From assembly GCA_020350885.1 (NCBI GenBank), contig CP070727.1, positions 3,118,919-3,158,227 of the forward strand: a stretch of DNA of 39,309 bases. The letters are read 5' to 3'. This DNA is from a bacterium (GTDB lineage Bacteria; Krumholzibacteriota; Krumholzibacteriia; Krumholzibacteriales; Krumholzibacteriaceae). Shown here one piece after another: positions 17,701 through 26,164 of the stretch. Within the stretch, counting starts at the first letter, position 1. Each line of letters opens with the position of its first letter. The position numbers and the translations under genes are program-made. The notes below the pieces were generated by a model that saw only the letters and a program-made list of their open reading frames with translations, was not told where the DNA came from and searched no databases.

Positions 17701-19461
17701 AACATCCGCTTTTCTTTCGAGGTCTTCGATGATACCGACGAACTTGGCGGGATCCTCGAACCGTTCACTTACCGTTTCGATCAATCCTTCGTAGCTCCCG
17801 CCGACAGCCAGGTCCGGTTCGATGTCGAAGTAATCTTTGATCCTCCTGTTGACGGTCTGTACTATACCCTCGCTGTCTACGAGGATAAGTAGGTTGGGAT
17901 TCGCATCGATGATCGTTTGCAGCTTGTCCTTGCTTGCCGAGAGCTCTTTCAGCAACCCCTCGAGCTCCACATTCTTCTCCTCCAGCTTTTCCTGGACTGC
18001 GAGCATATCGATATTGGCATGCGCGATCTCCATCCTGTTCTCCTCGAGCTCGCGGGCTTTCTCTTTCAGCTCCGCGTTCGCACGCTCGAGCGACTCCGTA
18101 CGCTCGATGACCTTTTTCTCCATCGACTGGTACGCGCGGATATTGTCGAGCGCCAATCCAGACATGTTTGCGAACATTTCGAATCGTTCCACATCCTGCT
18201 TGATCATCTCGCGACCGTGCTCTTCCATGCTCCCCACGATGATCCCGACGGCTTCATTCTTGGCCTTGACCGGTGATATCACGATCGAGCGGGCCCTCGT
18301 CATGAACGCCGGTTCCCGCGGCCAACGCCGATCCTTCTGCATGTCCGGTATGAAGACCGTCTCTCTCTGCTCGAAGCTCCTGGTCAAATGCGGCGGTATC
18401 GCAACCTCACCCTTATTGAACAGATCCACGAACGCATTCATCGGCTCCCGTTTCCCCTTGCCCGGACACCAGGAACGAACGTACAGCGAGTGGCCGCGTG
18501 GTAACAGAAGGTACGCCCGATCGAAGTCAAGCGAGGTGGTAAGCAACGTGGGAATCTCATCGAAGAGCTGTTCCTCCGAGAAGATCGTGCTGAACCTATT
18601 GGAGACCATGTTGAGTGACGAGAGCTGTCGGTTCACATACTCGCAATCTTCGGTGCGTTCGGCGACCATCCGCTCGAGTTGCTGAGAATACTCCCTGAGT
18701 TTTTCTTCGAGCTCCACCCTTTCCGTCACATCGCGTGCGATCCCATCGTTACGGACCAGGCGGCCGTTCTCGAATACCATTTTTCGGCTAATCTCGTAAT
18801 GCCGCACAGCTCCCGACTTGGAGAGCATCCTGAATCGTACGTTCTTGACTTTTTCGTCCTTCTCTTTTATCGACTTTTCGATCCCCTTGCGGATGACCGG
18901 CCGGTCTTCGGGATGTATCAGTGTAAAGACCGACGTACCCAAGAGCTCCACGGGTTTATATCCGAGAGAACCCTCCACCGAGCCGCTGAGACTCAGAAAC
19001 TCACCCTTGGCGTTCAGGGAGTAAATGATATCCGGCACATTCTCGGTCACCAGGCGGAGTGTGGCCTCGGAGTCCTCGAGTTTCTCGCGAAGCCGCCTCG
19101 TCTCTAGCGCCTGTCTGATGGTGATATCGATCTTGTCGATTTCGGGAGGCTTGAGGATGAAATGGTTCGCTCCCCTCTTGATTGCCTTTACGGCGAGGGA
19201 GACGGTACCGTGCGCGGAGAGAAGGATGAAGGGGATGCTTCTATCTTTCTTTCTGACCTGTTCCAGCACCTCGTCACCACCCATCCCCGGCATATTGAGA
19301 TCGCACAGAATCGCCGTAAACGATCGCTTCGAAAACAGGCTCAAACCCGAGCGCCCGCTCTTCGCCACCGTGACGTCGAACCCCTTGGCCCGCAACTGTG
19401 TGGCAAGCGCCTTGCGCTGTCCATCGTCGTCTTCGATGTAGAGAAGTTTTATCTTTTCCAT
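14725..19461 (-). CDS. Large sensor histidine kinase: REC, six PAS, two GAF, HisKA, HATPase
   Basis: A protein of 1578 residues with no signal peptide or clear membrane helices, so the sensing is cytoplasmic. An N-terminal receiver domain has phospho-acceptor Asp54 in LCDLNMPGMGG and Lys104. Then come a PAS (from about 130), a GAF (about 290-450), a coiled coil (about 455-530), four PAS domains, a second GAF, and a sixth PAS (SEERFRSLVENANDIIYSL). The kinase core has His1341 in AGIAHEINTPIG, the N box in LNILVNARQA, and the G boxes DTGVGI (1502-1507) and GTGLGLS. DITER-type PAS ends recur. All catalytic residues are present. The receiver at the front, rather than the end, suggests that an upstream kinase tunes it. 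No strong Shine-Dalgarno site precedes the ATG. Confidence 0.95.
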   Translation of the reverse strand: MEKIKLLYIEDDDGQRKALATQLRAKGFDVTVAKSGRSGLSLFSKRSFTAILCDLNMPGMGGDEVLEQVRKKDRSIPFILLSAHGTVSLAVKAIKRGANHFILKPPEIDKIDITIRQALETRRLREKLEDSEATLRLVTENVPDIIYSLNAKGEFLSLSGSVEGSLGYKPVELLGTSVFTLIHPEDRPVIRKGIEKSIKEKDEKVKNVRFRMLSKSGAVRHYEISRKMVFENGRLVRNDGIARDVTERVELEEKLREYSQQLERMVAERTEDCEYVNRQLSSLNMVSNRFSTIFSEEQLFDEIPTLLTTSLDFDRAYLLLPRGHSLYVRSWCPGKGKREPMNAFVDLFNKGEVAIPPHLTRSFEQRETVFIPDMQKDRRWPREPAFMTRARSIVISPVKAKNEAVGIIVGSMEEHGREMIKQDVERFEMFANMSGLALDNIRAYQSMEKKVIERTESLERANAELKEKARELEENRMEIAHANIDMLAVQEKLEEKNVELEGLLKELSASKDKLQTIIDANPNLLILVDSEGIVQTVNRRIKDYFDIEPDLAVGGSYEGLIETVSERFEDPAKFVGIIEDLERKADVPGEMEITTLYGRGIRVLGDEPLMVSVTSTCVFDENGAEIGRLWGYHNIARMKEVDERVHAIVQASPIPTIISRIDDGEVLFVNEELASLIGATREELIGRRTTEFYYDPEDRLKLVESLRKDGYLRNSEIRLKRIDGTVIWSLLSLVVTQIGGEKVILGGVYDISERKRFEEELTRERNFVSAILDTAGALVIVLDTKGRVVRFNRACEEISGYTFDEVKGKKFWDIFLLPQEMGMVTTQFDKMRAGFYPLKGENYWVTKSGDRRLVAWSNTALTDDEGRVEYVIAIGIDMTEQREAEEKIKLFREFFMNANDGMAIFDADGTMIDRNPTHRRFSALSDEEIRGMTLRDLFPAYYEAMGEKIAEEGSFRGEVSWDAKGGQKAIDLSVFTIRNDVGKISYYAGIGRDITERKQAEEAIATRLRYEEGLAGLSQTLLTGEGTDVDLVRALEYLLDAARVSRVYIFENFDDPGDGLCMRQTHEVCAESVEPQIDNPLLAHAPYRMGFDRWREILGRGEPLKGLIRDFPETEQAVLLEQDIKAILVIPITVEGTWYGFIGFDDTIEEREWNNEDIRTLRTAAEIIGIYLERRRFEETLRVSEERFRSLVENANDIIYSLTPTGEFTYLSPKVNQILGYEVSELIGKPFFLLLHPDDVQTSKEWFDSGFQDDEHPGMGYEFRTFDKDGNIRWLTTRSSHILDESGAVIELIGVAHDITRLRQVLEDLEEANRHIKETQAQLVQSEKMASLGMLVAGIAHEINTPIGAVSSMHDTLMRSMDNLKNAIEEQCSPGDEIPSKIRAALQIIDDSNKVIRTGAERVINIVRRLRSFARLDEAELKTVDVHEGLEDTLTLVHHELKHDVTVVKDYGDVPPIPVFPGRLNQVFLNILVNARQAIKGKGTITITTAVKSGNVHISIKDTGVGIAREHLEKVFDPGFTTKGVGVGTGLGLSICYQIVQDHHGAITVESEIGKGTTFTIVLPLNLDKILEGNAPSI

Positions 19462-19497
19462 AATTCGCTGTAAAGTAAATCGTTCCTGTCGAATTAG

Positions 19498-19526
19498 AGC
19501 ATAAACGCAGGGCGTGAATTATTCAA
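19498..19526 (-). promoter_or_regulatory. Candidate sigma70 promoter of the sensor kinase gene
   Basis: On the minus strand, TTGAAT (19521-19526) and TATGCT (19498-19503) lie 17 bases apart, each matching 4 or 5 of 6 consensus bases. The predicted transcript would start near 19491, about 30 bases before the kinase ATG. Confidence 0.45.
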
Positions 19527-19529
19527 TGG

Positions 19530-19576
19530 AAAAGCAGCTTTTACGTTGCAGGCATGAGTGGCACCAACTGCAACGT
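19530..19576 (-). terminator. Hairpins directly after the stop of the 19577-20089 gene
   Basis: ACGTTGCAG (19543-19551) and CTGCAACGT (19568-19576) form a perfect 9-bp stem with a 16-base loop, beginning right after the stop codon. It is followed on the minus strand by a second small inverted repeat, AAAAG and CTTTT (19530-19542). There is no long U tract, so termination is possible but not typical; a protein-binding site is an alternative. Confidence 0.45.
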
Positions 19577-20089
19577 TTACAGCGAGAAACGCCACCCGCA
19601 GTAAAAGTCCCTCACCGTACAATCGGGCGGGCAGGCGATGCATTCCGTCCTGATCCGAGGATCGATCGTGCTGGCAAACCCCGAATATTCGACGACACCG
19701 ACTGACTTGCAAGGAAAGAGCTGCATGCCCTTGCGTTCACGGGCGGACTGCACCCGGCAGTCGACCATTTTGAATACAAACGAGTGCTCCGTCTCCTCGG
19801 TAATCGTCTGTTCGTTAAGTATGGCATACAACCTGAAGCCCAACGCTTCCTTCAGCGCTTCGAGCCCACCGTTTTCCCCGATCCCATGCCTGACCATTAT
19901 CCGTTTGGCCTCAATCCGGGTAAACGCATCCCATGCCCTTGCATCGAGCTCCATCGCCGCCTGGAGCCCGAACCTGCGCTCCACCTCCTGGAACCAGAGG
20001 CCGTCATGGGCGAGCCAGTTCTTCGCGAAGTCGACGATCATCCCTTCGAGAAGATCACGGGAAACCTGTTCCAAATCTGCGATGCTCAT
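19577..20089 (-). CDS. Probable DUF6125-type cytosolic protein with C-terminal Cys motifs
   Basis: A soluble protein of 170 residues with a firm start (GAAGGGAGGAGC before the ATG). The C-terminal half carries six Cys: Cys111 (VDCRVQ), Cys127 (FPCKSVG), and CIACPPDC with Cys150, 153 and 157, then Cys164. The stretches CRVQSARERKG, VGVVEYSGFA and IDPRIRTECI fit the family I know as DUF6125, which has no assigned biochemical role. The N-terminal part is helical (LLEGMIVDFAKNWLAHDGLW). The Cys pattern suggests metal or Fe-S binding, which is inference. The family name comes from memory of the motif and should be confirmed by a profile search. Confidence 0.75.
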   Translation of the reverse strand: MSIADLEQVSRDLLEGMIVDFAKNWLAHDGLWFQEVERRFGLQAAMELDARAWDAFTRIEAKRIMVRHGIGENGGLEALKEALGFRLYAILNEQTITEETEHSFVFKMVDCRVQSARERKGMQLFPCKSVGVVEYSGFASTIDPRIRTECIACPPDCTVRDFYCGWRFSL

Positions 20090-20204
20090 GCTCCTCCCTT
20101 CATCGAGTATGGTGGACCAACTCTACACCATCGACTCGGGCTGAGAGAAGCGCGATTCCCACTATTGCTGTACGGGATACAAGATATAATGAAAGGTCAT
20201 CGGC

Positions 20205-20777
20205 TCAGAACCACTCGAGGCGATCGAGTTCTGGAATCGATGCCTTCATATCGAAGTGAATATCTTCCAGCTCGTCGACCATATCCTCGATCTTGTCGGC
20301 CTTGCGCTCGAGCTTCTTGGCCTTGGCCTCGATCTTCTCAGCCTCACGTTCCAGCTCCCATTCCAGATCATCACGGTCGTAGCGGGTCAAGAGCATCTTG
20401 ACGACACCAACCATAGCTTTGAGGCCGAGCTTCGCTCCAGAGGCACCGATTTTGACGCCCTCGAGCCCGATCTCCTTCGCATAATCGATGATGGAAATGA
20501 ACCGGTCGTAGAACTTCTCCACCAGTTCCTGCTGCTCCTCGTTGAGCTCGATACGATCATCATTTATATACAGCTCGTAATCCTCGGTTATTTCGACACT
20601 CTCCTCACTGTCCTCGTCCGTGAACACGAGAGTACCGTCATCGATATCGATGTCGACATCATCGCTGAAGACACAACGGTGGCTTTTGTACGAGTGCTTG
20701 CGATTACCGCATGCCATCACCGGTACAGATGTCAGCACCACGATCGAGATGACCGTCAGGATCGCTACTGTTCGCAT
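20205..20777 (-). CDS. Exported DUF2884 (YggN)-like protein
   Basis: The start is the ATG at 20775-20777, because the in-frame ATG 15 bases upstream is part of its GGGAGGG ribosome site. The 190 residues begin with a signal peptide (MRTVAILTVISIVVLTSVPV, cleavage near ACGN). After it comes an acidic beta-rich part (SDDVDIDIDDGTLVFTDED) and YELYINDDRIELNEEQQELV. IGLEGVKIGASGAKLGLKAM follows, and then a long charged helix (EAEKIEAKAKKLERKADKIED). This order matches the periplasmic DUF2884/YggN family, of unknown function. Downstream lies the Cys-motif protein gene, 115 bases away. Confidence 0.75.
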   Translation of the reverse strand: MRTVAILTVISIVVLTSVPVMACGNRKHSYKSHRCVFSDDVDIDIDDGTLVFTDEDSEESVEITEDYELYINDDRIELNEEQQELVEKFYDRFISIIDYAKEIGLEGVKIGASGAKLGLKAMVGVVKMLLTRYDRDDLEWELEREAEKIEAKAKKLERKADKIEDMVDELEDIHFDMKASIPELDRLEWF

Positions 20778-20921
20778 GTCGCACCCTCCCATTGCCTTCT
20801 CGTCCGACTATACTGACTTTACTGGTAGTACGAAGCTGCTCTGCGCGTGGTTTCACGGGTACCTGGAAAATGTCACTATACGACCGGAAGCATTCGCGTA
20901 TGAGGTGATGGGCAATAGGAA

Positions 20922-20947
20922 GGCACCCGCCGACTGCGACGGGTGCC
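20922..20947 (-). terminator. Hairpin after the S9 peptidase gene
   Basis: GGCACCCG (20922-20929) and CGGGTGCC (20940-20947) form an 8-bp GC-rich stem with a 10-base loop. It lies 32 bases past the peptidase stop on the minus strand. The following bases are only moderately U-rich, so it may be a weak terminator. Confidence 0.5.
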
Positions 20948-20979
20948 CGGCTTCACTCCATTGGAATCGAACCGCTCGA

Positions 20980-23709
20980 TCATTTAAAACTCAAAAGCTC
21001 CGTGGTGACCGTTCCACCTCCCATCTTTGCCGCCAACTGATAGGTGGCGCGCACGATGCATCGTGGATGATCGGCACTCACGAAGACCGTTCCCCCTCCC
21101 CCCACCTCGTCGTCGAGGGGCTTGATCTCGATCTTGTACGCCTCGAAGGCGCCTGCAGGCACGGTCACGGTCTCGACACCTGTGACATTGAGCGACATTA
21201 CCCTGACCGTACGAAGCAGAATATCGTAGTAACGCAACACTGTCTCGTATCCCGGTTCCAACGGCAAGCCGGCGACTGTAAGCTCCAACGCCGCACCCTC
21301 GCCGAAGATCGGAGCCTCGAGGGAGGCGGTATGCTCCTCTTCGTTACCGCCGATCCGGACCGTGCCGTCGATTCTATCGGTACCGTATCGGAGCTTCGCT
21401 ACGACTTGGCCCTGATGTAGATGCCGTTTGATCGGCAACAATGTCTTTTGATCGACATAGAACGTATCGTTCGTCGAGGCGCGGGAAGAGACACTCTCGC
21501 TGGCGATCCGTAATGCCGGAGTGCCGCCCTCGGTTGCCCGATCGATCGAACGGGTTACCGAAAACTCCATCTCCTGACCCATTCTCGACATGACTCCCCC
21601 GTACTGCAATTCGATCGGCTCTACGAGGCTTGCATCGACGGTGGGCAGCGGTGCCAAGGCGGCCTGCTTGCGTTCGGCGCCGTGTTCCTCGAGGGTCACG
21701 GTAGCTATGTCGACGGTGAGTTCATCCAGTTTCTTCCTGATATCCTCTTCGACCGATTCCTGGTACCGCCCGCCGAGATGCTTCGAGAAGAAACGCTCCG
21801 AGGCCACCACGAACGCCATACGGTTCTCTTCGCCGGCGAATCCGTGACCCTCATCGGGTGCAACGATGTACTCTACATCCCGGCTCAGATCCCGCATCGC
21901 TACGACGATCTGGTCCGACTCCGCCTTTTTGACCCGGGGATCATTCGCACCCTGGACCACCAGCAGCGGGGCCTTGATCTTATCGGCCGAAAAGAGCGGC
22001 GATTGGCGTTTGAGCCGTTCGACATCCTCCGGGTTGTCGGGATCACCGACATGCTCGTTGAAAAACTTGCGCATCGTCTCCCAGTAAGGCGGGATTGACT
22101 TGAGCAGGGTTATCAAATTGGACGGCCCGACGTACGAGACGCCGCACGCGTAGAGATCCGGTGTGAAGGCGAGGCCGGCCAACGTGGCGTACCCCCCGTA
22201 TGATCCGCCGAAGATGGCGACCTTCTGGGGATCTGCGATCCCCTTGTCGATGAGATACCTCGCACCATCCGTGACATCGTGCTGCATCTCCTCGCCCCAC
22301 TTTCGCTTGCCGGCGTTGAAGAACTCTTTGCCGTAGCCGGAGGATGAGCGGAAGTTAGGTTGCAGAACGGCGTAGCCACGGTTGGCGAGAAACTGGGCGT
22401 ACGGATCGTAGCCCCACATGTCACGAGACCAGGGTCCCCCGTGCGGGACAACGACGACCGGGATGTTCTTGGGCTTGACCCCCTTCGGGACCGTGAGGTA
22501 GGCCGGTATGGTCAGACCGTCGCGAGCCTTGTACCGTATCGGCTTCATCGGGGCCAGGTGCTCGGTCGGCAGGTTCGGGCGCGGCCGGTAGAGAAGCTCC
22601 ACCTTGGCGCTCCGCCTGTCGAAGAGGTAGGTCGCGCCGGGATCGGTATCACTGGTAACATAGACCAGCATCAGGCGATCATCGTTCGTCATGGAGCCGA
22701 AGTAGATGTCACCATCGGGGAGCTGTTTCTTGAGCTTCTTGTAGTCCTTTGCCGCTTTCTTGTCCCGGAAATATATCCGGAGCCTGTCGGCCACGTAGTA
22801 GGTTCCGAGGAGCTCATCGGTCTTCCGTGAGAAGAACGTCCCACCGAAATCGACCTCTTTCTCAGGGTCGGATTCGACCATCTCGATCTCCCCCGTCTCC
22901 GGATTGAAGAGGACGAGCCGGGAAAGATCCACATCCTCCCCCTTGTTCGTCTCCATGTAGATCCGCTCTCCATCCTTGTGGAATCGTATCAGGGTGACAT
23001 CCTCTTCGTTGCTCACCTCGTAGATCGGAGTCAGCGTATCCCTGTCTATCCGAAGAACCTCGGTACCTCCGTCTTCCGTCTGGCGGGTCGCCAGACGGAG
23101 ATTGCCTTCGAGATCGAACTCCCACGATATGACGCCTTCCTCGTTCCTCCGTACGAGCACCCGTTCCCCGGTATCGATCTCGAGCCGGTAGATATCATGG
23201 TAGCGTTCATCCCGATCGTTGAGCCCGATATAGATCGTATTCGGGGTCTTTTTCGGTAGGGAGTAGATATAGGCTCGAATTCCCTCTATGGGGGTCAGGT
23301 CCCGCGCAGGCGGTACCTCTTCACCCGGCGCCAGTTCCGCTTTCGGATCGACGGCGTAGATATGGAAATTCTCGTTCCCCCCCTTGTCCTGGATGTAGAG
23401 GACATATCTGCTGTCTCGGCTCCAGAAGTAACCTCTGACGGGACGCGTCGTATCAGCGGTTAACGGGCGGGCCGCTTCGAACGGCTCGTCGATCCGCTTC
23501 ACCCAGATGTTTAAGACGTCCTTGAACTGCTTGCGGAATGAAATGTACCGTCCGTTGGGCGAGATCTGCCCCCCCGAGATTTCCGGATCGCCGAAGAAGA
23601 TCTCACGGTCGATCAGGGGAGGAAGCTGATCCAGGTAGCTCCTCCCTTCGGCGCCCACGTTCACTGCCAGCAGGATCAAAATAATTATGACGGGCAACAG
23701 TCTACGCAT
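20980..23709 (-). CDS. Exported S9 family prolyl-oligopeptidase-like peptidase with extra C-terminal domain
   Basis: The ATG at 23707-23709 has a strong AAGGAGGG site; 909 residues follow. A signal peptide ([20 protein letters not shown]) is followed by a WD40-like propeller (about 30-420, with SPNGRYISF and [11 protein letters not shown]). The alpha/beta-hydrolase domain has Ser503 in GGSYGGYA, Asp590 in QGANDPRV and His622 in DEGHGF, the full S9 triad in the normal order. HGGP (oxyanion region) lies upstream in [18 protein letters not shown]. Residues about 690-909 go beyond the usual S9 end. They look like a DUF3108-type beta domain ([16 protein letters not shown], then [15 protein letters not shown]). 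It should cleave short peptides in the periplasm; specificity is not visible. Confidence 0.93.
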   Translation of the reverse strand: MRRLLPVIIILILLAVNVGAEGRSYLDQLPPLIDREIFFGDPEISGGQISPNGRYISFRKQFKDVLNIWVKRIDEPFEAARPLTADTTRPVRGYFWSRDSRYVLYIQDKGGNENFHIYAVDPKAELAPGEEVPPARDLTPIEGIRAYIYSLPKKTPNTIYIGLNDRDERYHDIYRLEIDTGERVLVRRNEEGVISWEFDLEGNLRLATRQTEDGGTEVLRIDRDTLTPIYEVSNEEDVTLIRFHKDGERIYMETNKGEDVDLSRLVLFNPETGEIEMVESDPEKEVDFGGTFFSRKTDELLGTYYVADRLRIYFRDKKAAKDYKKLKKQLPDGDIYFGSMTNDDRLMLVYVTSDTDPGATYLFDRRSAKVELLYRPRPNLPTEHLAPMKPIRYKARDGLTIPAYLTVPKGVKPKNIPVVVVPHGGPWSRDMWGYDPYAQFLANRGYAVLQPNFRSSSGYGKEFFNAGKRKWGEEMQHDVTDGARYLIDKGIADPQKVAIFGGSYGGYATLAGLAFTPDLYACGVSYVGPSNLITLLKSIPPYWETMRKFFNEHVGDPDNPEDVERLKRQSPLFSADKIKAPLLVVQGANDPRVKKAESDQIVVAMRDLSRDVEYIVAPDEGHGFAGEENRMAFVVASERFFSKHLGGRYQESVEEDIRKKLDELTVDIATVTLEEHGAERKQAALAPLPTVDASLVEPIELQYGGVMSRMGQEMEFSVTRSIDRATEGGTPALRIASESVSSRASTNDTFYVDQKTLLPIKRHLHQGQVVAKLRYGTDRIDGTVRIGGNEEEHTASLEAPIFGEGAALELTVAGLPLEPGYETVLRYYDILLRTVRVMSLNVTGVETVTVPAGAFEAYKIEIKPLDDEVGGGGTVFVSADHPRCIVRATYQLAAKMGGGTVTTELLSFK

Positions 23710-23811
23710 CGAAATCCCTCCTTGCTTTTGCTGATCCCTTCTTACCCTGTCCCCGGTTTGACCGATACTACATATACCGAACTCCGGCACATATCGTTTC
23801 ACAGAATATGC

Positions 23812-23840
23812 ACTATAGGAAATGGAGCGCAACGATTCAA
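23812..23840 (-). promoter_or_regulatory. Candidate sigma70 promoter of the S9 peptidase gene
   Basis: On the minus strand, TTGAAT (23835-23840) and TATAGT (23812-23817) are 17 bases apart, each one base off the consensus or close to it. The transcript would start near 23805, giving a leader of about 95 bases. It is back to back with the plus-strand promoter at 23918-23946. Confidence 0.55.
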
Positions 23841-23917
23841 TCAAATACAATGAACCGTCGTGGACACCGTGTACCCTGAAGTGTACCGAATGGTACAGAG
23901 CAGAAGCCGCAAGCACC

Positions 23918-23946
23918 TTGACAGCACATGAGCACTGTGATATAAT
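23918..23946 (+). promoter_or_regulatory. Perfect-consensus sigma70 promoter
   Basis: TTGACA (23918-23923) and TATAAT (23941-23946) with exactly 17 bases between them: a complete match to the housekeeping consensus. Transcription would start near 23953, leaving a leader of about 190 bases before the lipoprotein start at 24144. The region 23710-24143 holds no other gene I can support. An in-frame ATG at 23955 lies almost at the predicted transcript start, but it would bury the lipoprotein signal. Confidence 0.8.
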
Positions 23947-24143
23947 CGATTGAAATGAAAGAAATTAATGGACAATGCCCGATGATTCCGGAATCGGCAT
24001 CCCTTCTGCAAAGAGGTATGAACGTTGATGGATCGGACGGCTCGAACCGAGTCAGCCGGTCCTTGAACCAATTGGGGTGGCAGGGAGTGAAACGAGAGAG
24101 GAAATACGGTACAGATAGAGAGGCAAGAAGAAAGGAGCGAACG

Positions 24144-25277
24144 ATGAAGAGAACAGCCGTAGCGAGCCTGATTATGATGCTCCTGATACTGGGTGTGGGG
24201 TGTCAGCTCTTCGATGGGAGTCCAACGGCACCGGAGAACGGAAACACGGATCCGGCAGAGACGGTGATCGATCTGGATTCGCCGACGGGCGGCTTGACAA
24301 CATCGGACGAGTCACCTGCCTTCGGCGAGCCGGAGGCATACGACCAGTTCATCTCGGATGAAGTCGCATATGACGATGCATATGAATCGGACAAGGATAT
24401 CGAAAATATCGAGTGCCACCGGCGGGCCCGGCGGTATCGTTTCCGTGCCGTTTGGGGCCGGTTGGCCTGCGGCCGTCCCGATACCGTAGTCACCGACTGT
24501 TGTCAGATCGACTGGAGCGGAAGCCTCCATATGGAGGGCGGTATCATAATCATTGAGCGGATCATCGCCTTCGATGCCAGGGACTACGTCACCCGCATCG
24601 ACCGCTCCACAATCAGCTGGGTCTCCCATACGGGTCCGCACATAGACGGTATCCAGGTGCGGCTCATCGTGCCCCCTCGTGGACCGACCGACAGCCTTTC
24701 GATGAGACCGACGGTCGTGCCGGAACTCACGATCAAGACCGGTCCGTACAGCCGCACCTTCACGCTCGAAGAGCTCGAAGCGCTCGAGCTCATGGAGCCG
24801 GTCGATCGGTGCTGTAACGGCATATCGATCGGGAGTCACATCATCCCTCGCCACTGTCCACATGGTCACCTGTTCGGTCGCTGGCACAAGGTGGAACCTG
24901 ACACGATCGCCCCGCCCGATACCAACGAGGTGCGCGGGATCGTACTCGGTGTCTTCCGCGGCATCTGGATCGACTCGCACGGCGCTCCCTCGGGGTACTT
25001 ACGTGGTGTCTACGGCATCAACAGTGCCGGAGAGCAGGTATTCTTCGGCAAATATATCGACAGGCAGGGCAGATTCATGGGTATCCTTCGCGGTCACTAC
25101 GGTCCGGCCCCGAATGCGGAGATTGCTGCAGCTCGCCCGCACGGTTGGTTTGTCGGCGAATGGATAAATCGGAACAGGGAGGTGCGGGGACGTCTGAAAG
25201 GCCACTGGATCGCCTCGGAGCCCGGGAGAGGATTCTTCCACGGGGTCTGGGGTATGAAATGCAGCAACAGTATCTAA
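24144..25277 (+). CDS. Lipoprotein of unknown function with aromatic Gly-rich repeats
   Basis: The start at 24144 has AAAGGAG upstream and gives a signal peptide ending LGVGC (Cys20). 377 residues follow. After an acidic, low-complexity linker (about 25-90) comes a beta-rich domain with Cys pairs (TDCCQIDW, DRCCNGIS). The last 110 residues repeat a short motif of the type GxFxGxW/Y: LGVFRGIWID, YLRGVYGI, FFGKYIDR, GILRGHYG, WFVGEWINR, GRLKGHWI, FFHGVWGM. I do not recognise a named family. The repeats probably build a beta sheet or solenoid at the cell surface (inference). A consensus promoter and a strong terminator frame it as a single-gene transcript, which suggests high expression. Confidence 0.85.
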   Translation: MKRTAVASLIMMLLILGVGCQLFDGSPTAPENGNTDPAETVIDLDSPTGGLTTSDESPAFGEPEAYDQFISDEVAYDDAYESDKDIENIECHRRARRYRFRAVWGRLACGRPDTVVTDCCQIDWSGSLHMEGGIIIIERIIAFDARDYVTRIDRSTISWVSHTGPHIDGIQVRLIVPPRGPTDSLSMRPTVVPELTIKTGPYSRTFTLEELEALELMEPVDRCCNGISIGSHIIPRHCPHGHLFGRWHKVEPDTIAPPDTNEVRGIVLGVFRGIWIDSHGAPSGYLRGVYGINSAGEQVFFGKYIDRQGRFMGILRGHYGPAPNAEIAAARPHGWFVGEWINRNREVRGRLKGHWIASEPGRGFFHGVWGMKCSNSI

Positions 25278-25301
25278 CGTTCACCTGCCCTTATGCTCAG
25301 G

Positions 25302-25330
25302 AAGGGCCGCCCGATCGGGCGGCCCTTTTT
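25302..25330 (+). terminator. Rho-independent terminator of the lipoprotein gene
   Basis: AAGGGCCGCCC (25302-25312) pairs with GGGCGGCCCTT around a GATC loop and runs into a T tract ending at 25330. It begins 24 bases after the lipoprotein stop. The T tract touches the stop codon of the convergent inositol monophosphatase gene. Confidence 0.9.
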
Positions 25331-26151
25331 CATTCCAGACTGTCGTTGCGCAGCTCCTCGATCTCGCTTGCTTTGAAATACCGTCCGGTCACCTCGACGA
25401 TCGACCGGTGTATGGCCGGCGGACCCGCCACGATGTTTCCGGCCGAAAGGTAACTGGAGGTACCGAAGAAATCGCTGACAACACCTCCCGCTTCACGGAC
25501 GAGAAGCGCTCCTGCGGCCATGTCCCAGGGCTTGAGGTACAATTCCCAGAATCCATCGAGGCGTCCGGCGGCGACATGGGCCAGATCCAGAACCGCCGCA
25601 CCGGCCCTGCGAACACCCCGGCACTTGAGGAAGAGCTCTTTGAAGACGGCGAGATAGGTATCGAGGTGTTGGTGTACCCGGAACGGAAAGCCCGTGCCCA
25701 AGAGGCTCTCATCGAGTCCCTGAACACCCGAGACGGTGATACGCCTCTCGTTGCACCGCGATCCCTCACCACGCACGGCCTCGAACAGCTCTTGGCGGAG
25801 GGGATCGTAGATGAGCGCGAGGACTACCTCGCCGTTTTCGACAAGGGCGATACTGATACCGATCGACGGATAGCCGTGAATGAAGTTGGTCGTTCCGTCG
25901 AGCGGATCGATTATCCAAAAGGTTTGCTGCTCGCTGATCCTCCCGCCCTCCTCGGCGAGAATACCGATCTCTGGGAATGAGCGGATCAGGGTCTCGGTGA
26001 TCATCCGCTCGCTCTGCCTGTCGGTCTCGGTAACAAAGTCGTTTCTGTCCTTCTCCTCGATCGCTCCCTCGAGTTCCCGCCCGAAACCCTCACGGAGAAG
26101 CGAACCCGCCGACAGGATCGCCTCCCGTGCGACACTCCGCTTGTCTCTCAT
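25330..26151 (-). CDS. suhB: Inositol-1-monophosphatase family protein
   Basis: A protein of 273 residues, the normal length. I chose the ATG at 26149-26151 (AAAGGGTGG upstream); longer in-frame extensions would run back into the LysR gene. Metal-site motifs are all present: LAEEGG (Glu67-Glu68), IDPLDGTTNF (81-90) and WDMAAGALLVREAGG (from 209). These bind magnesium and the phosphate in enzymes that dephosphorylate myo-inositol 1-phosphate or related sugar phosphates. It starts 13 bases after the lysR stop, so the two are one operon. The divergent neighbour makes inositol 3-phosphate, which makes inositol phosphate the likely substrate. The symbol reflects family membership. Confidence 0.93.
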   Translation of the reverse strand: MRDKRSVAREAILSAGSLLREGFGRELEGAIEEKDRNDFVTETDRQSERMITETLIRSFPEIGILAEEGGRISEQQTFWIIDPLDGTTNFIHGYPSIGISIALVENGEVVLALIYDPLRQELFEAVRGEGSRCNERRITVSGVQGLDESLLGTGFPFRVHQHLDTYLAVFKELFLKCRGVRRAGAAVLDLAHVAAGRLDGFWELYLKPWDMAAGALLVREAGGVVSDFFGTSSYLSAGNIVAGPPAIHRSIVEVTGRYFKASEIEELRNDSLE

Positions 26152-26164
26152 CCGATCCACCCTT

